A stretch of DNA of 64,000 bases from Bacteroidia bacterium (GCA_023151315.1 JAKLJE010000023.1:1-64000), one strand, 5' to 3'; counted from the stretch's first letter, positions 1-9,587 are shown. Translations and numbers: made by a program. Notes: generated from the sequence alone by a model not told the origin.

Positions 1-41
1 TAGCTGAAAAATAATACTTGCGTGTTTAAACTAAATATTTA

Positions 42-49
42 TACATTTG
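42..49 (+). promoter_or_regulatory. Bacteroidota -7 promoter box
   Basis: TACATTTG matches the Bacteroidota sigma-A consensus TAnnTTTG. A TTG at 18-20 lies 21 nt upstream, the spacing expected for the -33 element. It would transcribe the zinc-ribbon gene starting at 101 with a leader of about 45 nt. Confidence 0.6.
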
Positions 50-100
50 CGACATAGACCCTGTTTTAGTCGATGAATTATATATTTAAAAGCACGAAAG

Positions 101-505
101 ATGAGTAAGTTTTGTATTGAATGCGGAGAAACGATTTCAGGAAGAGCCGACAAGAAATTCTGTTCTGATGTTTGCAGAAACAGTTACAACAACAAAGTAA
201 ACAGCGACGCCAATAATTACATGCGCAACATTAATCATGTATTGCGTAAAAACCGGCGCGCATTATCTGAACTCTGCGTAGGTGATAAGGCTACCGTACC
301 TGCCGATAAACTTACGGAGCTCGGATTCTTATACAACTATTACACACATTCGTACCGTACCCGTAAAGGTGATACATACTACTTCTGTTACGAGTATGGA
401 TACATCCGCCATTCATCCGATATGGTAACAATCGTGATCAGAAGACCTAAAAACGATCAGGTTGATGGCGCTTCCGACCACGTTAAAGTGTCGGTGGCAG
501 GTTAA
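101..505 (+). CDS. Zinc-ribbon hypothetical protein
   Basis: A 134-residue cytoplasmic protein. Its N-terminus carries a treble-clef or zinc-ribbon pattern: C5-x2-C8 (CIEC), then C21 and C25 (FCSDVC). This resembles the short zinc-binding modules found at the start of many Bacteroidota hypothetical proteins. The rest (about residues 40-134) is basic and aromatic-rich with no recognisable domain. No signal peptide or membrane segment is visible. A consensus promoter box lies about 52 nt before the ATG. The gene seems to be monocistronic, since the next gene has its own promoter. Metal binding is inferred from cysteine spacing only; the function is unknown. Confidence 0.75.
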   Translation: MSKFCIECGETISGRADKKFCSDVCRNSYNNKVNSDANNYMRNINHVLRKNRRALSELCVGDKATVPADKLTELGFLYNYYTHSYRTRKGDTYYFCYEYGYIRHSSDMVTIVIRRPKNDQVDGASDHVKVSVAG

Positions 506-593
506 TCCTGACGCTGGCCTGACATTTTTGTAAATTCTTCAGATTCAGTGACGAATAGCTGCGCATTTCATTGCGCCGTGCAGCGCGTTGCCT

Positions 594-601
594 TATATTT
601 G
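594..601 (+). promoter_or_regulatory. -7 promoter box deciding the start of the next CDS
   Basis: TATATTTG fits TAnnTTTG, and a TTG at 571-573 gives 20 nt spacing. A TTG codon at 588 would open a longer reading frame, but it lies upstream of this box, so translation must begin at ATG 633. Confidence 0.65.
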
Positions 602-632
602 CACTACAGTAAAAAAAACAAAACAGAACAAC

Positions 633-1658
633 ATGAAGAAAAATCTACTTGTTGCAGGGTCGTTGCTTTTGGCAGGTTCTGCATTTGCTCAGAATGATAC
701 ACTGTTGTGGGATAATTTCGAAACAGATCCTTCAACTTATATGCAGTGGCAGATTGCTCCTCCGGGATCAACTACAGATGCAAACTGGTACAACGTTGAC
801 AACGATGGATTGCCTGACGGAAGTACGCAGGGAACTCGTCCGGGCGAATGGTTCTGGACTCTCGGGTATGCAAATGTTGACTCAACGAATGGTGTCCTCG
901 GAGCAAACTCCTGGACTAACGATGCATCAACTCCGGTAGATAACATCCTTATCACGCCGCGTCTGGATATCATCGACGGAACAGCGATGCTTTCATGGAA
1001 GTCTGCTTCTTTCCAGACTCCACGTTACCTTGACGGTTATGTTGTTTTGGTTTCAACAACTGATAACAACATCGCTTCGTTCACTGATACACTTTTTGTA
1101 GCTGCGGAATTTGACGCAGTGGGTTCAAACCCTAATGATTTCGCAACTTACTCGTTTATGCCTGCTGCTACAGCGAATCCGTTGGATCCGTTTGTACATG
1201 GCATGGACTACACTTACATTGAAGATAACGCGGGCGATTCAAGCCGCTGGCGTGGTGTTTTGCGTCCGTTCTCTGTGAGCCTTGCTCAATACAACGGTCA
1301 GCACATCTTCATTCAGTTCAAACACAATTCACATGACGACAACCTGATTTCAATTGACGAAATCCTCGTTATGGGAACTGATCCTAACTCTGTTGAAGAC
1401 AACTCCAACATCGTGAACTTCGGTCTTTATCCGAACCCTGCAAACGAAATCGTAAATGTGAATTACGACCTTGCTGTTGCGAGCGAAGTAACTGTTCGCA
1501 TTCTTGACGTAAACGGTCGTGAAGTATTCGTACAGAACGAAGGAACTGTACAGAACGGTCGTGTAGCAGTTAACACTTCTAACCTCGCTGCAGGAATGTA
1601 CATGGTACAGCTTGTTGCCGGTAACACTGTTACTACTGAGCGCCTGATCGTGGAATAA
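633..1658 (+). CDS. T9SS type A cargo protein, choice-of-anchor J domain
   Basis: A secreted protein of 341 residues. It has a signal peptide ending in a typical SAFAQ cleavage site. Residues about 20-230 form a jelly-roll region of the cleaved-adhesin/choice-of-anchor J type (acidic start DNFETDPS, later NILITPRLDI and HIFIQFKHN). The last 75 residues form a Por-type sorting domain (FGLYPNPANE near its start, AAGMYMVQLV, and a basic/hydrophobic end TERLIVE). The protein should cross the outer membrane through the type IX system and be anchored or released at the surface. The start is set by the promoter box at 594-601. The ligand is unknown. A strong terminator follows. Confidence 0.85.
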   Translation: MKKNLLVAGSLLLAGSAFAQNDTLLWDNFETDPSTYMQWQIAPPGSTTDANWYNVDNDGLPDGSTQGTRPGEWFWTLGYANVDSTNGVLGANSWTNDASTPVDNILITPRLDIIDGTAMLSWKSASFQTPRYLDGYVVLVSTTDNNIASFTDTLFVAAEFDAVGSNPNDFATYSFMPAATANPLDPFVHGMDYTYIEDNAGDSSRWRGVLRPFSVSLAQYNGQHIFIQFKHNSHDDNLISIDEILVMGTDPNSVEDNSNIVNFGLYPNPANEIVNVNYDLAVASEVTVRILDVNGREVFVQNEGTVQNGRVAVNTSNLAAGMYMVQLVAGNTVTTERLIVE

Positions 1659-1678
1659 TTTCCATCAGAAGATTTAGA

Positions 1679-1713
1679 GCCGTCTCCGATTTCCGGAGGC
1701 GGCTTTTTTATTT
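1679..1713 (+). terminator. Rho-independent terminator
   Basis: A 10-bp stem (GCCGTCTCCG pairing with CGGAGGCGGC, one G-U pair) with a 4-5 nt loop is followed by a T-rich tract. It lies 20 nt after the T9SS cargo gene. Confidence 0.85.
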
Positions 1714-1872
1714 GCCGGCATTTCCTGATTAACTGTTATGAAATGTCTGTAATCTGTTTTTGCAACGTTTTTCTAAGCATCAATTAACTTTTAAGAGTTG
1801 AAAAAAACGCGATGATTCGCTAATATTACAGTAACTGTTGCGTTTCTTTATGAATAGTTAATGTGCACGGCG

Positions 1873-2850
1873 ATGAGAAAATTCATTTTAACAGCAGCAA
1901 TCGGTTTAGTAGCGGCAACGCAAGTTGTAAGCGCTCAGGAACCTGCAATGATCCATATGCGTAATCTGCAGGCCGTTTCTTATGTAGACGAAGCGCAGAT
2001 CGGATATGTCGTTAACACCGACCAGATCTATCTGGAAGGACTCGATACAGTTCCGCAGGTACGTTTCTGGAGAAGCATCATGACACTGTCGCCGGATTCA
2101 GGCCTGCTCAGCATGCAGGGAACACGCACCATCTTCGCGAAATGGTCGAACGCAGATTGGAATAAGAAAACTGAAGTCCAGCAGAACGCATACCGCGACA
2201 GTATTCGTAAAGCGCATAATCTTGGCGATACTGTTCGTATTTTTTATACAGCTGGCAAAAACGATTTTTACAATCCGCACATTGTGCTGGATGATATACA
2301 TAAAGCCGTTCCGATTTTTATGCAGGAAGGAGTAGACCCGTTCTACGCTCAAGCGATTCTATTGATTGAAAGTCCTGGAAAAGTTCGCAAGTCGAATGCC
2401 GGTGCAGTTGGCGCATTTCAGCTCATGCCGGGTGTTGCTCGAAGCATGGGACTGAAGGTTGGAAAGAAAATTGACGAGCGCCGCGATTTTTATAAATCCG
2501 CATGGGCTTCTTCCAAACTGATCCGCACTATTTGCGTGCCTCAGGTAAACAGTATGCTTTCCAAACGTGGGATTTCTTGTGACAGCACCGAATTATGGTA
2601 CCGCTTGCTTGTTCTCCATGTTTATCATGCAGGAGCCGGTAACGTAGATGCAGCTCTGAATGTAATCAATCCGAAATCCGGAGGAATGTGGCTGATCAAA
2701 CAGCTGTGGGTAACGAAAGCCGCTCAATTCGGAAACGCATCGCAGAATTATTCGCAATTAGCAGTAAGCGCCATGATAGAATTGGATTATGCGCTTTGCA
2801 AATGGGAAGGTAAGCAGGTCTGCCGAAAACCCGGAACCGTTGGAAACTGA
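1873..2850 (+). CDS. Lytic transglycosylase, SLT (GH23) domain
   Basis: A probable peptidoglycan lytic transglycosylase of 325 residues that cleaves the MurNAc-GlcNAc bond to form 1,6-anhydroMurNAc. A signal peptide ends near VVSAQ. The SLT catalytic domain begins near residue 155. The catalytic glutamate is in AILLIES, followed by the family motif GAVGAFQLMPGVARSMGL, and later YHAGAGNVDAAL. No LysM repeat is visible, so it is not a full MltD. ATG 1861 is four codons upstream, but ATG 1873 starts a cleaner signal peptide. The preceding 200 nt hold only a terminator. It is expected in the periplasm or attached to the outer membrane. Confidence 0.85.
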   Translation: MRKFILTAAIGLVAATQVVSAQEPAMIHMRNLQAVSYVDEAQIGYVVNTDQIYLEGLDTVPQVRFWRSIMTLSPDSGLLSMQGTRTIFAKWSNADWNKKTEVQQNAYRDSIRKAHNLGDTVRIFYTAGKNDFYNPHIVLDDIHKAVPIFMQEGVDPFYAQAILLIESPGKVRKSNAGAVGAFQLMPGVARSMGLKVGKKIDERRDFYKSAWASSKLIRTICVPQVNSMLSKRGISCDSTELWYRLLVLHVYHAGAGNVDAALNVINPKSGGMWLIKQLWVTKAAQFGNASQNYSQLAVSAMIELDYALCKWEGKQVCRKPGTVGN

Positions 2851-2861
2851 TGAAAACAATG

Positions 2862-2890
2862 TCCCGCCCGCAAGGCGGGATTTTTTTTAA
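2862..2890 (+). terminator. Rho-independent terminator
   Basis: The perfect stem TCCCGCC/GGCGGGA with a 5-nt loop is followed by eight T. It ends the transglycosylase transcript. Confidence 0.9.
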
Positions 2891-2930
2891 TGCCCTTTTA
2901 ATCAGTATATTTACGTAACAAATTCCCTTC

Positions 2931-5426
2931 ATGAGAAAGCATTACGTTTACTCACGGTTTCTTTTCTTTACCTGTCTTGTTTTTGTTTGCGGACTTACAT
3001 CACGGTCACAAGTGATGATCAACGAATATTCATGCGCAAATATTTCCACTGTTGCCGACAACTTCGGTGAATACAACGACTGGGTTGAATTATATAACGC
3101 AGGCAGCAGCGCTGTGAATCTTACCGGTTATCACATGAGTGATAACGTCAATAATCCGACAAAGTGGGCTTTCCCAAGCGGTTCTATTCCGGCGGGCGGA
3201 TTCATCCGAGTAGTATGTTCCGGACGGAACATGGTAAGCGGAATCTGGTATCATACCGGATATAAAATGACTCAATGCAAACCTGAAGAAGTTGTTTTCT
3301 CAGATGCAGCAGGAAATATTCTCGACTCCATGACCTTGCGACGCAATCAGACGGATCATTCCTGGGGAAGAACTACAGACGGTGCATCAACGTGGTCTGT
3401 TTTTATTAATCCAACACTCGGTTCTTCCAATAGCACGGCAACTGCTTACGCGCCTTATGCAACAACTCCGGTTTTCAGTCAGCAGGCCGGCTTCTATCCG
3501 GGTTCAATCAATGTCTCAATAACAAGTCCGGATCCTAACATTACCATTCATTACACTACTAACGGATTTGAACCTACAACATCTGATCCTGTTTATTCAG
3601 CAGCAATTTCTGTTTCTGCTACGCAGGTTATTCGCGCACGTGCATTCAGCTCTACACCGAATGTGCCTGCATCTTTCATTGAAAGTAACACGTACTTCAT
3701 CAACAGCCCGCATACTGTTGCGGTACTGTCAATTTACGGCGACGGATTAATGTCTTTGATGAACGGTGCGTGGAGTGACGAACCTGTAACCGGATTGGAA
3801 TACTTCGATAAAACAGGAACATTCCGTACTGAAGTAACAGGAAACTCTAACAAACACGGTAACGATTCATGGGCGTACAACCAACGCGGAATCGATTTCG
3901 TTTCACAGGATCAGATGGGTTACAACGACGCGTTGGATTGGCCTTTGTTCCGTAGAAAAGATCGCCCGAGTTTTCAGAAGATCATTATCAAAGCAGCTGC
4001 GAATGATAATTATCCGTTTGAGAACGGAGCACATATCCGCGATGCTTACGTACACGATATTTCACAGGAAGCTCATCTTAATGTTGATGAAAGAACATGG
4101 GAACCGTGTGTGCTTTATTGCAACGGACAATACTGGGGCGTTTATGAAATCCGTGAGAAAGTGGATGACCATGATTTCACCGATTATTATTACGGTCAGG
4201 ATGAAAACCACCTGCAGTTTCTGAAAACATGGGGCGGAACGTGGGAAGAATACGGCGCTCCTAATGCAGCTCCGGCCTGGAACTCATTCGTCACTTTCGT
4301 TACAACAAACAATATGGCAACCGCAGCCAACTGGGCTTATGTTGACAGCGTTTACAACTGGAAGAGTTTGTGCGATTACATTATCCTTAATTCCATTTGC
4401 GTTACTTCCGATTGGTTAAACTGGAACACTGCATGGTGGCGTGGTACAGATACTACCGGCGACAAAAAGAAATGGCGTTATGCACTTTGGGATAACGATG
4501 CGACTTTCGGTCATTACATCAACTACACAGGAATTCCGGATACATCTCCCAATGCAGATCCATGTGACCCTGAAAGTTTACCGGATCCGGGCGGTCAAGG
4601 ACACATTCCTATTGTGAATGCACTGATGGCGAATCCGACATTCAAGCAGTATTATGTAAATCGATTCGCTGACCTGATGAATACAACTTTCAGTTGCGAT
4701 TCCATGATTACACGTCTGGATACCATGATCGCTGAGATTGCTCCTGAAATGCCGGGACAAGTTGCAAAGTGGGGCGGAACAATGCCCGGATGGCAAACAA
4801 ACGTTACCACATTACGTACTTTCATTTCCACCCGATGCACCACACTTGTGCAGGGAATGATTGATTGCTATAATCTGACTGGACCGTACAATATCATTGT
4901 AGAAGTACAACCGGTAGGAGCGGGAACCGTTGAAATCAATTCTTTGTTCCTCGATCAGTTTCCGTGGACGGGAACTTACTATGGTGGAATCCCTGTGATA
5001 CTGCAAACTGCTCCGACTTCATCGCAATACACTTTCGATTATTGGGAGATGGTGAACACACCAACGCCGTCAACCACCAGTGACAGTATCGGAGTGAATC
5101 TCACACAAGCCGATCACATCATTGCTCATTACAAGGAGCAGGAGATTCTTTCGAATGTTTTTATTCCAACGGCTTTCTCGCCGAACGGAGATGGCAACAA
5201 TGATATGGTTTATGTGCACGGACTCGACCCGCTGCAGTCGTTCGAATTTGTTGTTTACAACCGGTGGGGACAAGTAGTGTTTACTACAACGTCAATGTCA
5301 AATGGTTGGGACGGAACTACTGACGGAAAACAAAATCCGTCGGACGTGTACGCTTACATGATTAAAGTGACAAATCCTGATGGTACAACAGAAAGCCGCT
5401 CGGGAAATATCACGTTGATGCGCTGA
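2931..5426 (+). CDS. CotH-type protein with lamin-tail domain and CHU_C T9SS tail
   Basis: A large exported protein of 831 residues. Domains in order: signal peptide; lamin-tail-like domain (about 28-130, MINEYS and DWVELYN); a chitobiase C-terminal-like Ig domain (about 185-265, TIHYTTNGFEPT); a CotH kinase-fold domain (about 275-650, with SFQKIIIKA, NGQYWGVYEIREK, and LWDNDATFGHY); a short beta-rich linker; and a C-terminal gliding-motility-associated CHU_C domain (about 742-831, starting IPTAFSPNGDGNND). CotH family members phosphorylate secreted proteins in spore formers, but whether this homologue is an active kinase cannot be told from sequence. The CHU_C domain marks it as a type B T9SS substrate. 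It is 4 nt upstream of a PorP/SprF gene, its likely partner in secretion. Confidence 0.85.
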   Translation: MRKHYVYSRFLFFTCLVFVCGLTSRSQVMINEYSCANISTVADNFGEYNDWVELYNAGSSAVNLTGYHMSDNVNNPTKWAFPSGSIPAGGFIRVVCSGRNMVSGIWYHTGYKMTQCKPEEVVFSDAAGNILDSMTLRRNQTDHSWGRTTDGASTWSVFINPTLGSSNSTATAYAPYATTPVFSQQAGFYPGSINVSITSPDPNITIHYTTNGFEPTTSDPVYSAAISVSATQVIRARAFSSTPNVPASFIESNTYFINSPHTVAVLSIYGDGLMSLMNGAWSDEPVTGLEYFDKTGTFRTEVTGNSNKHGNDSWAYNQRGIDFVSQDQMGYNDALDWPLFRRKDRPSFQKIIIKAAANDNYPFENGAHIRDAYVHDISQEAHLNVDERTWEPCVLYCNGQYWGVYEIREKVDDHDFTDYYYGQDENHLQFLKTWGGTWEEYGAPNAAPAWNSFVTFVTTNNMATAANWAYVDSVYNWKSLCDYIILNSICVTSDWLNWNTAWWRGTDTTGDKKKWRYALWDNDATFGHYINYTGIPDTSPNADPCDPESLPDPGGQGHIPIVNALMANPTFKQYYVNRFADLMNTTFSCDSMITRLDTMIAEIAPEMPGQVAKWGGTMPGWQTNVTTLRTFISTRCTTLVQGMIDCYNLTGPYNIIVEVQPVGAGTVEINSLFLDQFPWTGTYYGGIPVILQTAPTSSQYTFDYWEMVNTPTPSTTSDSIGVNLTQADHIIAHYKEQEILSNVFIPTAFSPNGDGNNDMVYVHGLDPLQSFEFVVYNRWGQVVFTTTSMSNGWDGTTDGKQNPSDVYAYMIKVTNPDGTTESRSGNITLMR

Positions 5427-5430
5427 TGAC

Positions 5431-6456
5431 ATGGTGAAGAGAATATTAACTGCTGCGTTTTGTTTGTCTGGGTTTATCACACAGGCACAGGACGTGCATT
5501 TTTCTCAGTTCAATGAAACGCCTATCAATCTGAATCCTGCTTACACCGGATTCTTCGATGGAATTTATCGTGTTTCCGTTCATCATCGCAATCAATGGAT
5601 GTCAATGGGACATCCTTATGTTACATCTGCAGGTTGTTTTGACATCCAGCTCGGAAATCCTAAGAGCCCGGCGCGCATGGGTCTGGGAGTTATGGCATAC
5701 AAAGATCAGGCGGGCGATTCCAAACTCGGAACGTTCAAAGGTTTGCTCAGTGTCAGTGGCATTGTACAGCTGGATGATCGCAGTATGCTTTCTGCAGGAA
5801 TAAATGGTGGTTACGGTCAACGTTCTGCAACAATTGCAGAATTGCAATGGGAAAGCCAATACATTAATGGCGTGTATGATCCGAATGCAGCTTCCAACGA
5901 AGGGAATTTGCTGACTTCGTTTCCGTATGTGGATTTCGGAGGTGGAGTTGCTTATCAGTTCAGAAGTGTCGCGGGCAACATTGCAGGTAAAGACGTGTTT
6001 GAAATCAATGCAGGACTTTCCGCGTTCCACTTGAATAAGCCGGAGCAGAAGTTTCACGGAGGCGGAAGTGAGCGTTTGTATATGCGCATTATCGGACATA
6101 CACATGTGCGTTATGATTTTCCAGGTACAAATTGGTCTTTGCGCCCTTCGTTAACGTACATTGTTCAGGGACCCGCACGCGAGTTTATTACTGGAAGTGC
6201 AGTGCGCTATCGAATTAAGAACGGTACGAAAATCACCAACTTCTTTTCTGAATCCGGAATTGGTTTAGGTTGTCATTACCGTTTAGGAGATGCAATCATC
6301 CCGCAATTGTATTATGATCTGGGAGACTTTTTCGTTGGGCTTGCTTACGACATCAATGTGTCCGATTATTCCACAGCATCCAAGTCTCAAGGCGGTTGGG
6401 AAGTAACTTTGCGCTATGCTAACCTGAATGGTGCTTTGTATAAAAACAGAAAGTAA
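5431..6456 (+). CDS. PorP/SprF family outer membrane protein
   Basis: A protein of 341 residues with a signal peptide ending near TQAQD and the family hallmark HFSQFNETPINLNPAYTG directly after it. The rest is predicted to be a beta-barrel of amphipathic strands. PorP/SprF proteins are needed for secretion or surface attachment of specific T9SS type B (CHU_C) cargo. The gene starts 4 nt after the CotH/CHU_C gene, so the two form a cargo-partner operon. The family assignment is firm; the pairing is inferred from gene order. Confidence 0.88.
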   Translation: MVKRILTAAFCLSGFITQAQDVHFSQFNETPINLNPAYTGFFDGIYRVSVHHRNQWMSMGHPYVTSAGCFDIQLGNPKSPARMGLGVMAYKDQAGDSKLGTFKGLLSVSGIVQLDDRSMLSAGINGGYGQRSATIAELQWESQYINGVYDPNAASNEGNLLTSFPYVDFGGGVAYQFRSVAGNIAGKDVFEINAGLSAFHLNKPEQKFHGGGSERLYMRIIGHTHVRYDFPGTNWSLRPSLTYIVQGPAREFITGSAVRYRIKNGTKITNFFSESGIGLGCHYRLGDAIIPQLYYDLGDFFVGLAYDINVSDYSTASKSQGGWEVTLRYANLNGALYKNRK

Positions 6457-6464
6457 ATTTGCGC

Positions 6465-6590
6465 ATGAATATTTTCCAGAAATCGTGGTGGCGCGAGTTT
6501 TATAAAAAGTATCTGACCCAGTTCCCTGATTTTCTTCAATACATCATTCTCTTGATCGCAGGGATCGTTACTTTCATTGCCATAATGTAA
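6465..6590 (+). CDS. Small single-pass membrane protein, 41 aa
   Basis: A short reading frame lying between the PorP/SprF gene (8 nt gap) and the acetyltransferase gene (2 nt gap). It encodes a basic, aromatic N-terminal half (MNIFQKSWWREFYKKYL) and a C-terminal hydrophobic segment (FLQYIILLIAGIVTFIAIM) long enough to span the membrane. It fills the gap almost exactly, is in operon-like spacing on both sides, and has a positive-inside layout. These points support a real gene. I do not recognise a family; the function is unknown. Confidence 0.55.
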   Translation: MNIFQKSWWREFYKKYLTQFPDFLQYIILLIAGIVTFIAIM

Positions 6591-6592
6591 TT

Positions 6593-7090
6593 ATGAGTCA
6601 GGAAGTACAATTGCTGAAAGCAACTGCCGAAGATATTCCGGAGATTGCCACGTTGGCCGAGAAGATTTGGATGGTACATTATCCTCCGATTATCGGAATG
6701 CAACAGGTGAATTACATGCTTGGCAAGATGTATTCGCCTTCTGCTTTAAGAGAGCAAATGGAAAAGGGACAGGTGTTCTATTTCATTCGCTATTCAGGAA
6801 AAAACATAGGTTACTTCGGAGTAAGTAATGAACAGCCTGATGAATTGTTTATCCACAAATTCTACATCGATTCATCCGAGCAAGGCAAGGGAATCGGAAT
6901 GAAAGCTTTTCAGTCAATCATTTCACTTTATTCCGCTTGCAGTTCGGCACGACTAACGGTGAATCGTCACAATTACAAATCCATTAACTTTTATTTCAAA
7001 GCCGGATTTGTTATCAGTGAAGTGAAGGATTTTGATATCGGAAACGGATATCAAATGAACGACTTTATCATGCTTTGGAAAAGAAAGTAA
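6593..7090 (+). CDS. GNAT family N-acetyltransferase
   Basis: A protein of 165 residues with the acetyl-CoA-binding fold. The N-terminal strand is VQLLKATAEDIPEIATLAEKIW. Motif A is near residues 95-112 (FYIDSSEQGKGIGMKAF, matching Q/RxxGxG/A). The late motif is VNRHNYKSINFYFKAGFV. It should transfer acetyl from acetyl-CoA to an amine; the substrate is unknown. It is probably the last gene of the transcript that starts with the CotH protein. Confidence 0.85.
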   Translation: MSQEVQLLKATAEDIPEIATLAEKIWMVHYPPIIGMQQVNYMLGKMYSPSALREQMEKGQVFYFIRYSGKNIGYFGVSNEQPDELFIHKFYIDSSEQGKGIGMKAFQSIISLYSACSSARLTVNRHNYKSINFYFKAGFVISEVKDFDIGNGYQMNDFIMLWKRK

Positions 7091-7096
7091 GCGCGC

Positions 7097-9568
7097 TTAC
7101 TGATGTCTTTTCTTCAGGGCGTTAGTTACATACTGATAATCGAGGAAGTATAACACGCGCATTGAAACCTGATTCAACTGCGGGCCGCGCATGGTGTCAA
7201 CAAGATTATGCTTGTAGCTGAAATTAATAGGCTGTTCTTCCATCATCGTATTCAGCTTGTATGCAACGGAAAGAATACTTCCCGGAGCGAATATCCACGA
7301 ATACACGATATCCGCATTCACAGAGTTGAAACTGAAGTCGTGATTGTTGGCGTACGTAACGTAATCGTGCAGATAACCTTCATCTGACAATACATAGTAA
7401 CCTGTATATTGACCTGTTGCCCAGTAATGACGCGCCGTTGCTGTGATCGACATGTCTTTCATGAATACATACGTTGCGCGCAAACTGCCTTCCGCATTCC
7501 GGATGTTTCTTCTTCCGATAACTATCGTTCCATCCGATTCAGTATTCACCCAGCCACGATCACCGAAATCCGTGTGAATGTATGCTCCGATGTTCGCAGA
7601 GAAACGGTCGCTGAGACGCAATGTAATGTTCGGTCCGCCACCGTACCATGGATTGGCAGGAATTGTTGGTCCTACAACATCCGTTCGTCCGGTATAAAAG
7701 TTTACACCAAAGCTCACTTTCTTGTTCGTGTTGCTGTTAAAGCCCATCCACGAACTGAACATTGGCGGGCGTATAATGAATCGTCCCGGTTCGCGAGGTT
7801 CGAAGTAGTCATAATTTTCAACCGGAATTCCTTCTACACCTAAATAGCAACTCCAGAAATTTCTGAATTGCAGAAACATATTGTAGTTCAGGCCCGCGTA
7901 AGTTGTTTTACCCGTTTCGAGATAGTAGTTGTAGTACCCGGACAATGAAACGTTCGCGTAATTGAAAATGCCTTTAGGGTTGAACAAATTGTATGAAACG
8001 AATATGTTGTTCCCTGCATAATTGTTCTCGAATGTAATGCCGAGATCGTTCGCATCCCAAAGTTTACTCAGTACTTCACGACCGATTCCGCCCTGCCATG
8101 TACCGCTGGTTTTGGAGAGCATTACGCTGTATTTGTAACCGATACTGCTTTGAAATTCTGATGTTCCTTGCTCAATCGGATACAAGACATCACTTACTGC
8201 TCCATGAATGTCGACACTGTAAGTGTTTGTTTCGTTGTTCAATGTGGCTCCTGCGCCCGTTACATTGGAACTTCTGTAACCATTGGTCCGAATAACATTC
8301 GTGTTGATGAAGTAAATGGAAGATCCGTACTTCAACTGCTTGTCGATGACAAAGATGTTGTAGTTCGAGCGCGGCTCCGTCAATACTTTTCTTTCGTTAC
8401 CGGTAATCGTGTCCGTTGCGATTGCATAGGTATTATCTACGAACGCATTCAGTATTCCGAGTCCTAGTCCTGAATTGGTACGACCTGAAAGTTTCGTGGC
8501 ATTCAGCAATCTGGACCTCGTCGGATTCTTCGTGATAATTTCATTACTGTCGGTCATATATTCCACGCCGTAAAACTCAGTGGGAGTCTTCCCGATTCGC
8601 CTTGAATAAAACAGATTGCCTCGCTGAAATAAATCAACTCCTTCAGTGAAGAACGGACGGAACTCCTGAAACTGCTGCTCAAAAGCACCAAGGTTTTTGA
8701 TTACGTTATCGCTTTGCACCTGACTGAAATCGGGCAGCAAAGTCATATCAACGGTAAATGCTTCATTCACTCCGAACTTCAGATCCATACCACCCGCAAA
8801 ACTCACAGACGGATCCGTTTCTCCAAAACGATCATCATCCTGCCAAATAGTGGTAAAGTAGGGTGTGAGCGATAAACGAACAGGAGGATCAATATCCTTC
8901 ATGCCTTTAAGCAAGCCAAAATACTTCAGTGGATTTGCTTTGCCTTTCGGGGTAAGCGCCCACTGATCAAATTCAAATTTTCTCTGAAGATTACGCGTGA
9001 TCTGCAATCCCCAGTCATGATCATTACCTGTTGGGAAGCGCAAAGCCGACCATGGAATCAGAATTTCGCAAGTCCAACCATCGCGTTGCAACTTCACTGC
9101 ACTTTTCCACACAGCATTGTAATTGTAATCGGAAAAACGTTCGTCACTCTGCACTCCGGACGCTGAGACAATGAAAATGAATCCGTCCTGCTGTGTATTG
9201 TAAGTGTCGAAAACAAAACGGATGTTATCCGCGTTCAGGTATTCGTCCCGTAAACCCAACTGGCGGTTGATGCTGTCCGGGTTGGTGTCGTACATCTTGG
9301 CCGCTATATAAAGACCAATATTGTCGTACTTCATTTTTACTTCTGTGGGAAAAGTCACAGGAGCGTTTTCAACGGGGCTATTCTGTACGAAGTCTCCTGT
9401 AGTGTTCGCATCCCGCCACTCAGCGTCTTCGATCTCTCCGTCAATGTGAATAGCCGAACTGTTACGCACCGAGAAGTACTCCCGACGGACAATTACTGTA
9501 TCGTCATCGTTACCCGCTGATAGGGTGGACAACGATAACAAGGAGAATAAGGCGAGTAGCGTTTTCAA
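7097..9568 (-). CDS. DUF5916 protein: CBM9-like domain plus outer membrane barrel
   Basis: A protein of 823 residues with a signal peptide ending near LSAG. Residues about 40-230 resemble carbohydrate-binding family 9 (IDGEIEDAEWRDA, then WTCEILIPWSALRFP). The remainder (about 235-823) is a long series of amphipathic strands typical of an outer membrane beta-barrel and matches DUF5916, which is common in Bacteroidota. The GHHAD-type catalytic signatures of known enzymes are absent. A transport, binding or channel role at the outer membrane is possible but unproven. A promoter box lies about 20 nt upstream on the minus strand. Confidence 0.82.
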   Translation of the reverse strand: MKTLLALFSLLSLSTLSAGNDDDTVIVRREYFSVRNSSAIHIDGEIEDAEWRDANTTGDFVQNSPVENAPVTFPTEVKMKYDNIGLYIAAKMYDTNPDSINRQLGLRDEYLNADNIRFVFDTYNTQQDGFIFIVSASGVQSDERFSDYNYNAVWKSAVKLQRDGWTCEILIPWSALRFPTGNDHDWGLQITRNLQRKFEFDQWALTPKGKANPLKYFGLLKGMKDIDPPVRLSLTPYFTTIWQDDDRFGETDPSVSFAGGMDLKFGVNEAFTVDMTLLPDFSQVQSDNVIKNLGAFEQQFQEFRPFFTEGVDLFQRGNLFYSRRIGKTPTEFYGVEYMTDSNEIITKNPTRSRLLNATKLSGRTNSGLGLGILNAFVDNTYAIATDTITGNERKVLTEPRSNYNIFVIDKQLKYGSSIYFINTNVIRTNGYRSSNVTGAGATLNNETNTYSVDIHGAVSDVLYPIEQGTSEFQSSIGYKYSVMLSKTSGTWQGGIGREVLSKLWDANDLGITFENNYAGNNIFVSYNLFNPKGIFNYANVSLSGYYNYYLETGKTTYAGLNYNMFLQFRNFWSCYLGVEGIPVENYDYFEPREPGRFIIRPPMFSSWMGFNSNTNKKVSFGVNFYTGRTDVVGPTIPANPWYGGGPNITLRLSDRFSANIGAYIHTDFGDRGWVNTESDGTIVIGRRNIRNAEGSLRATYVFMKDMSITATARHYWATGQYTGYYVLSDEGYLHDYVTYANNHDFSFNSVNADIVYSWIFAPGSILSVAYKLNTMMEEQPINFSYKHNLVDTMRGPQLNQVSMRVLYFLDYQYVTNALKKRHQ

Positions 9569-9587
9569 AACAGAGGTTTATGGGCAA

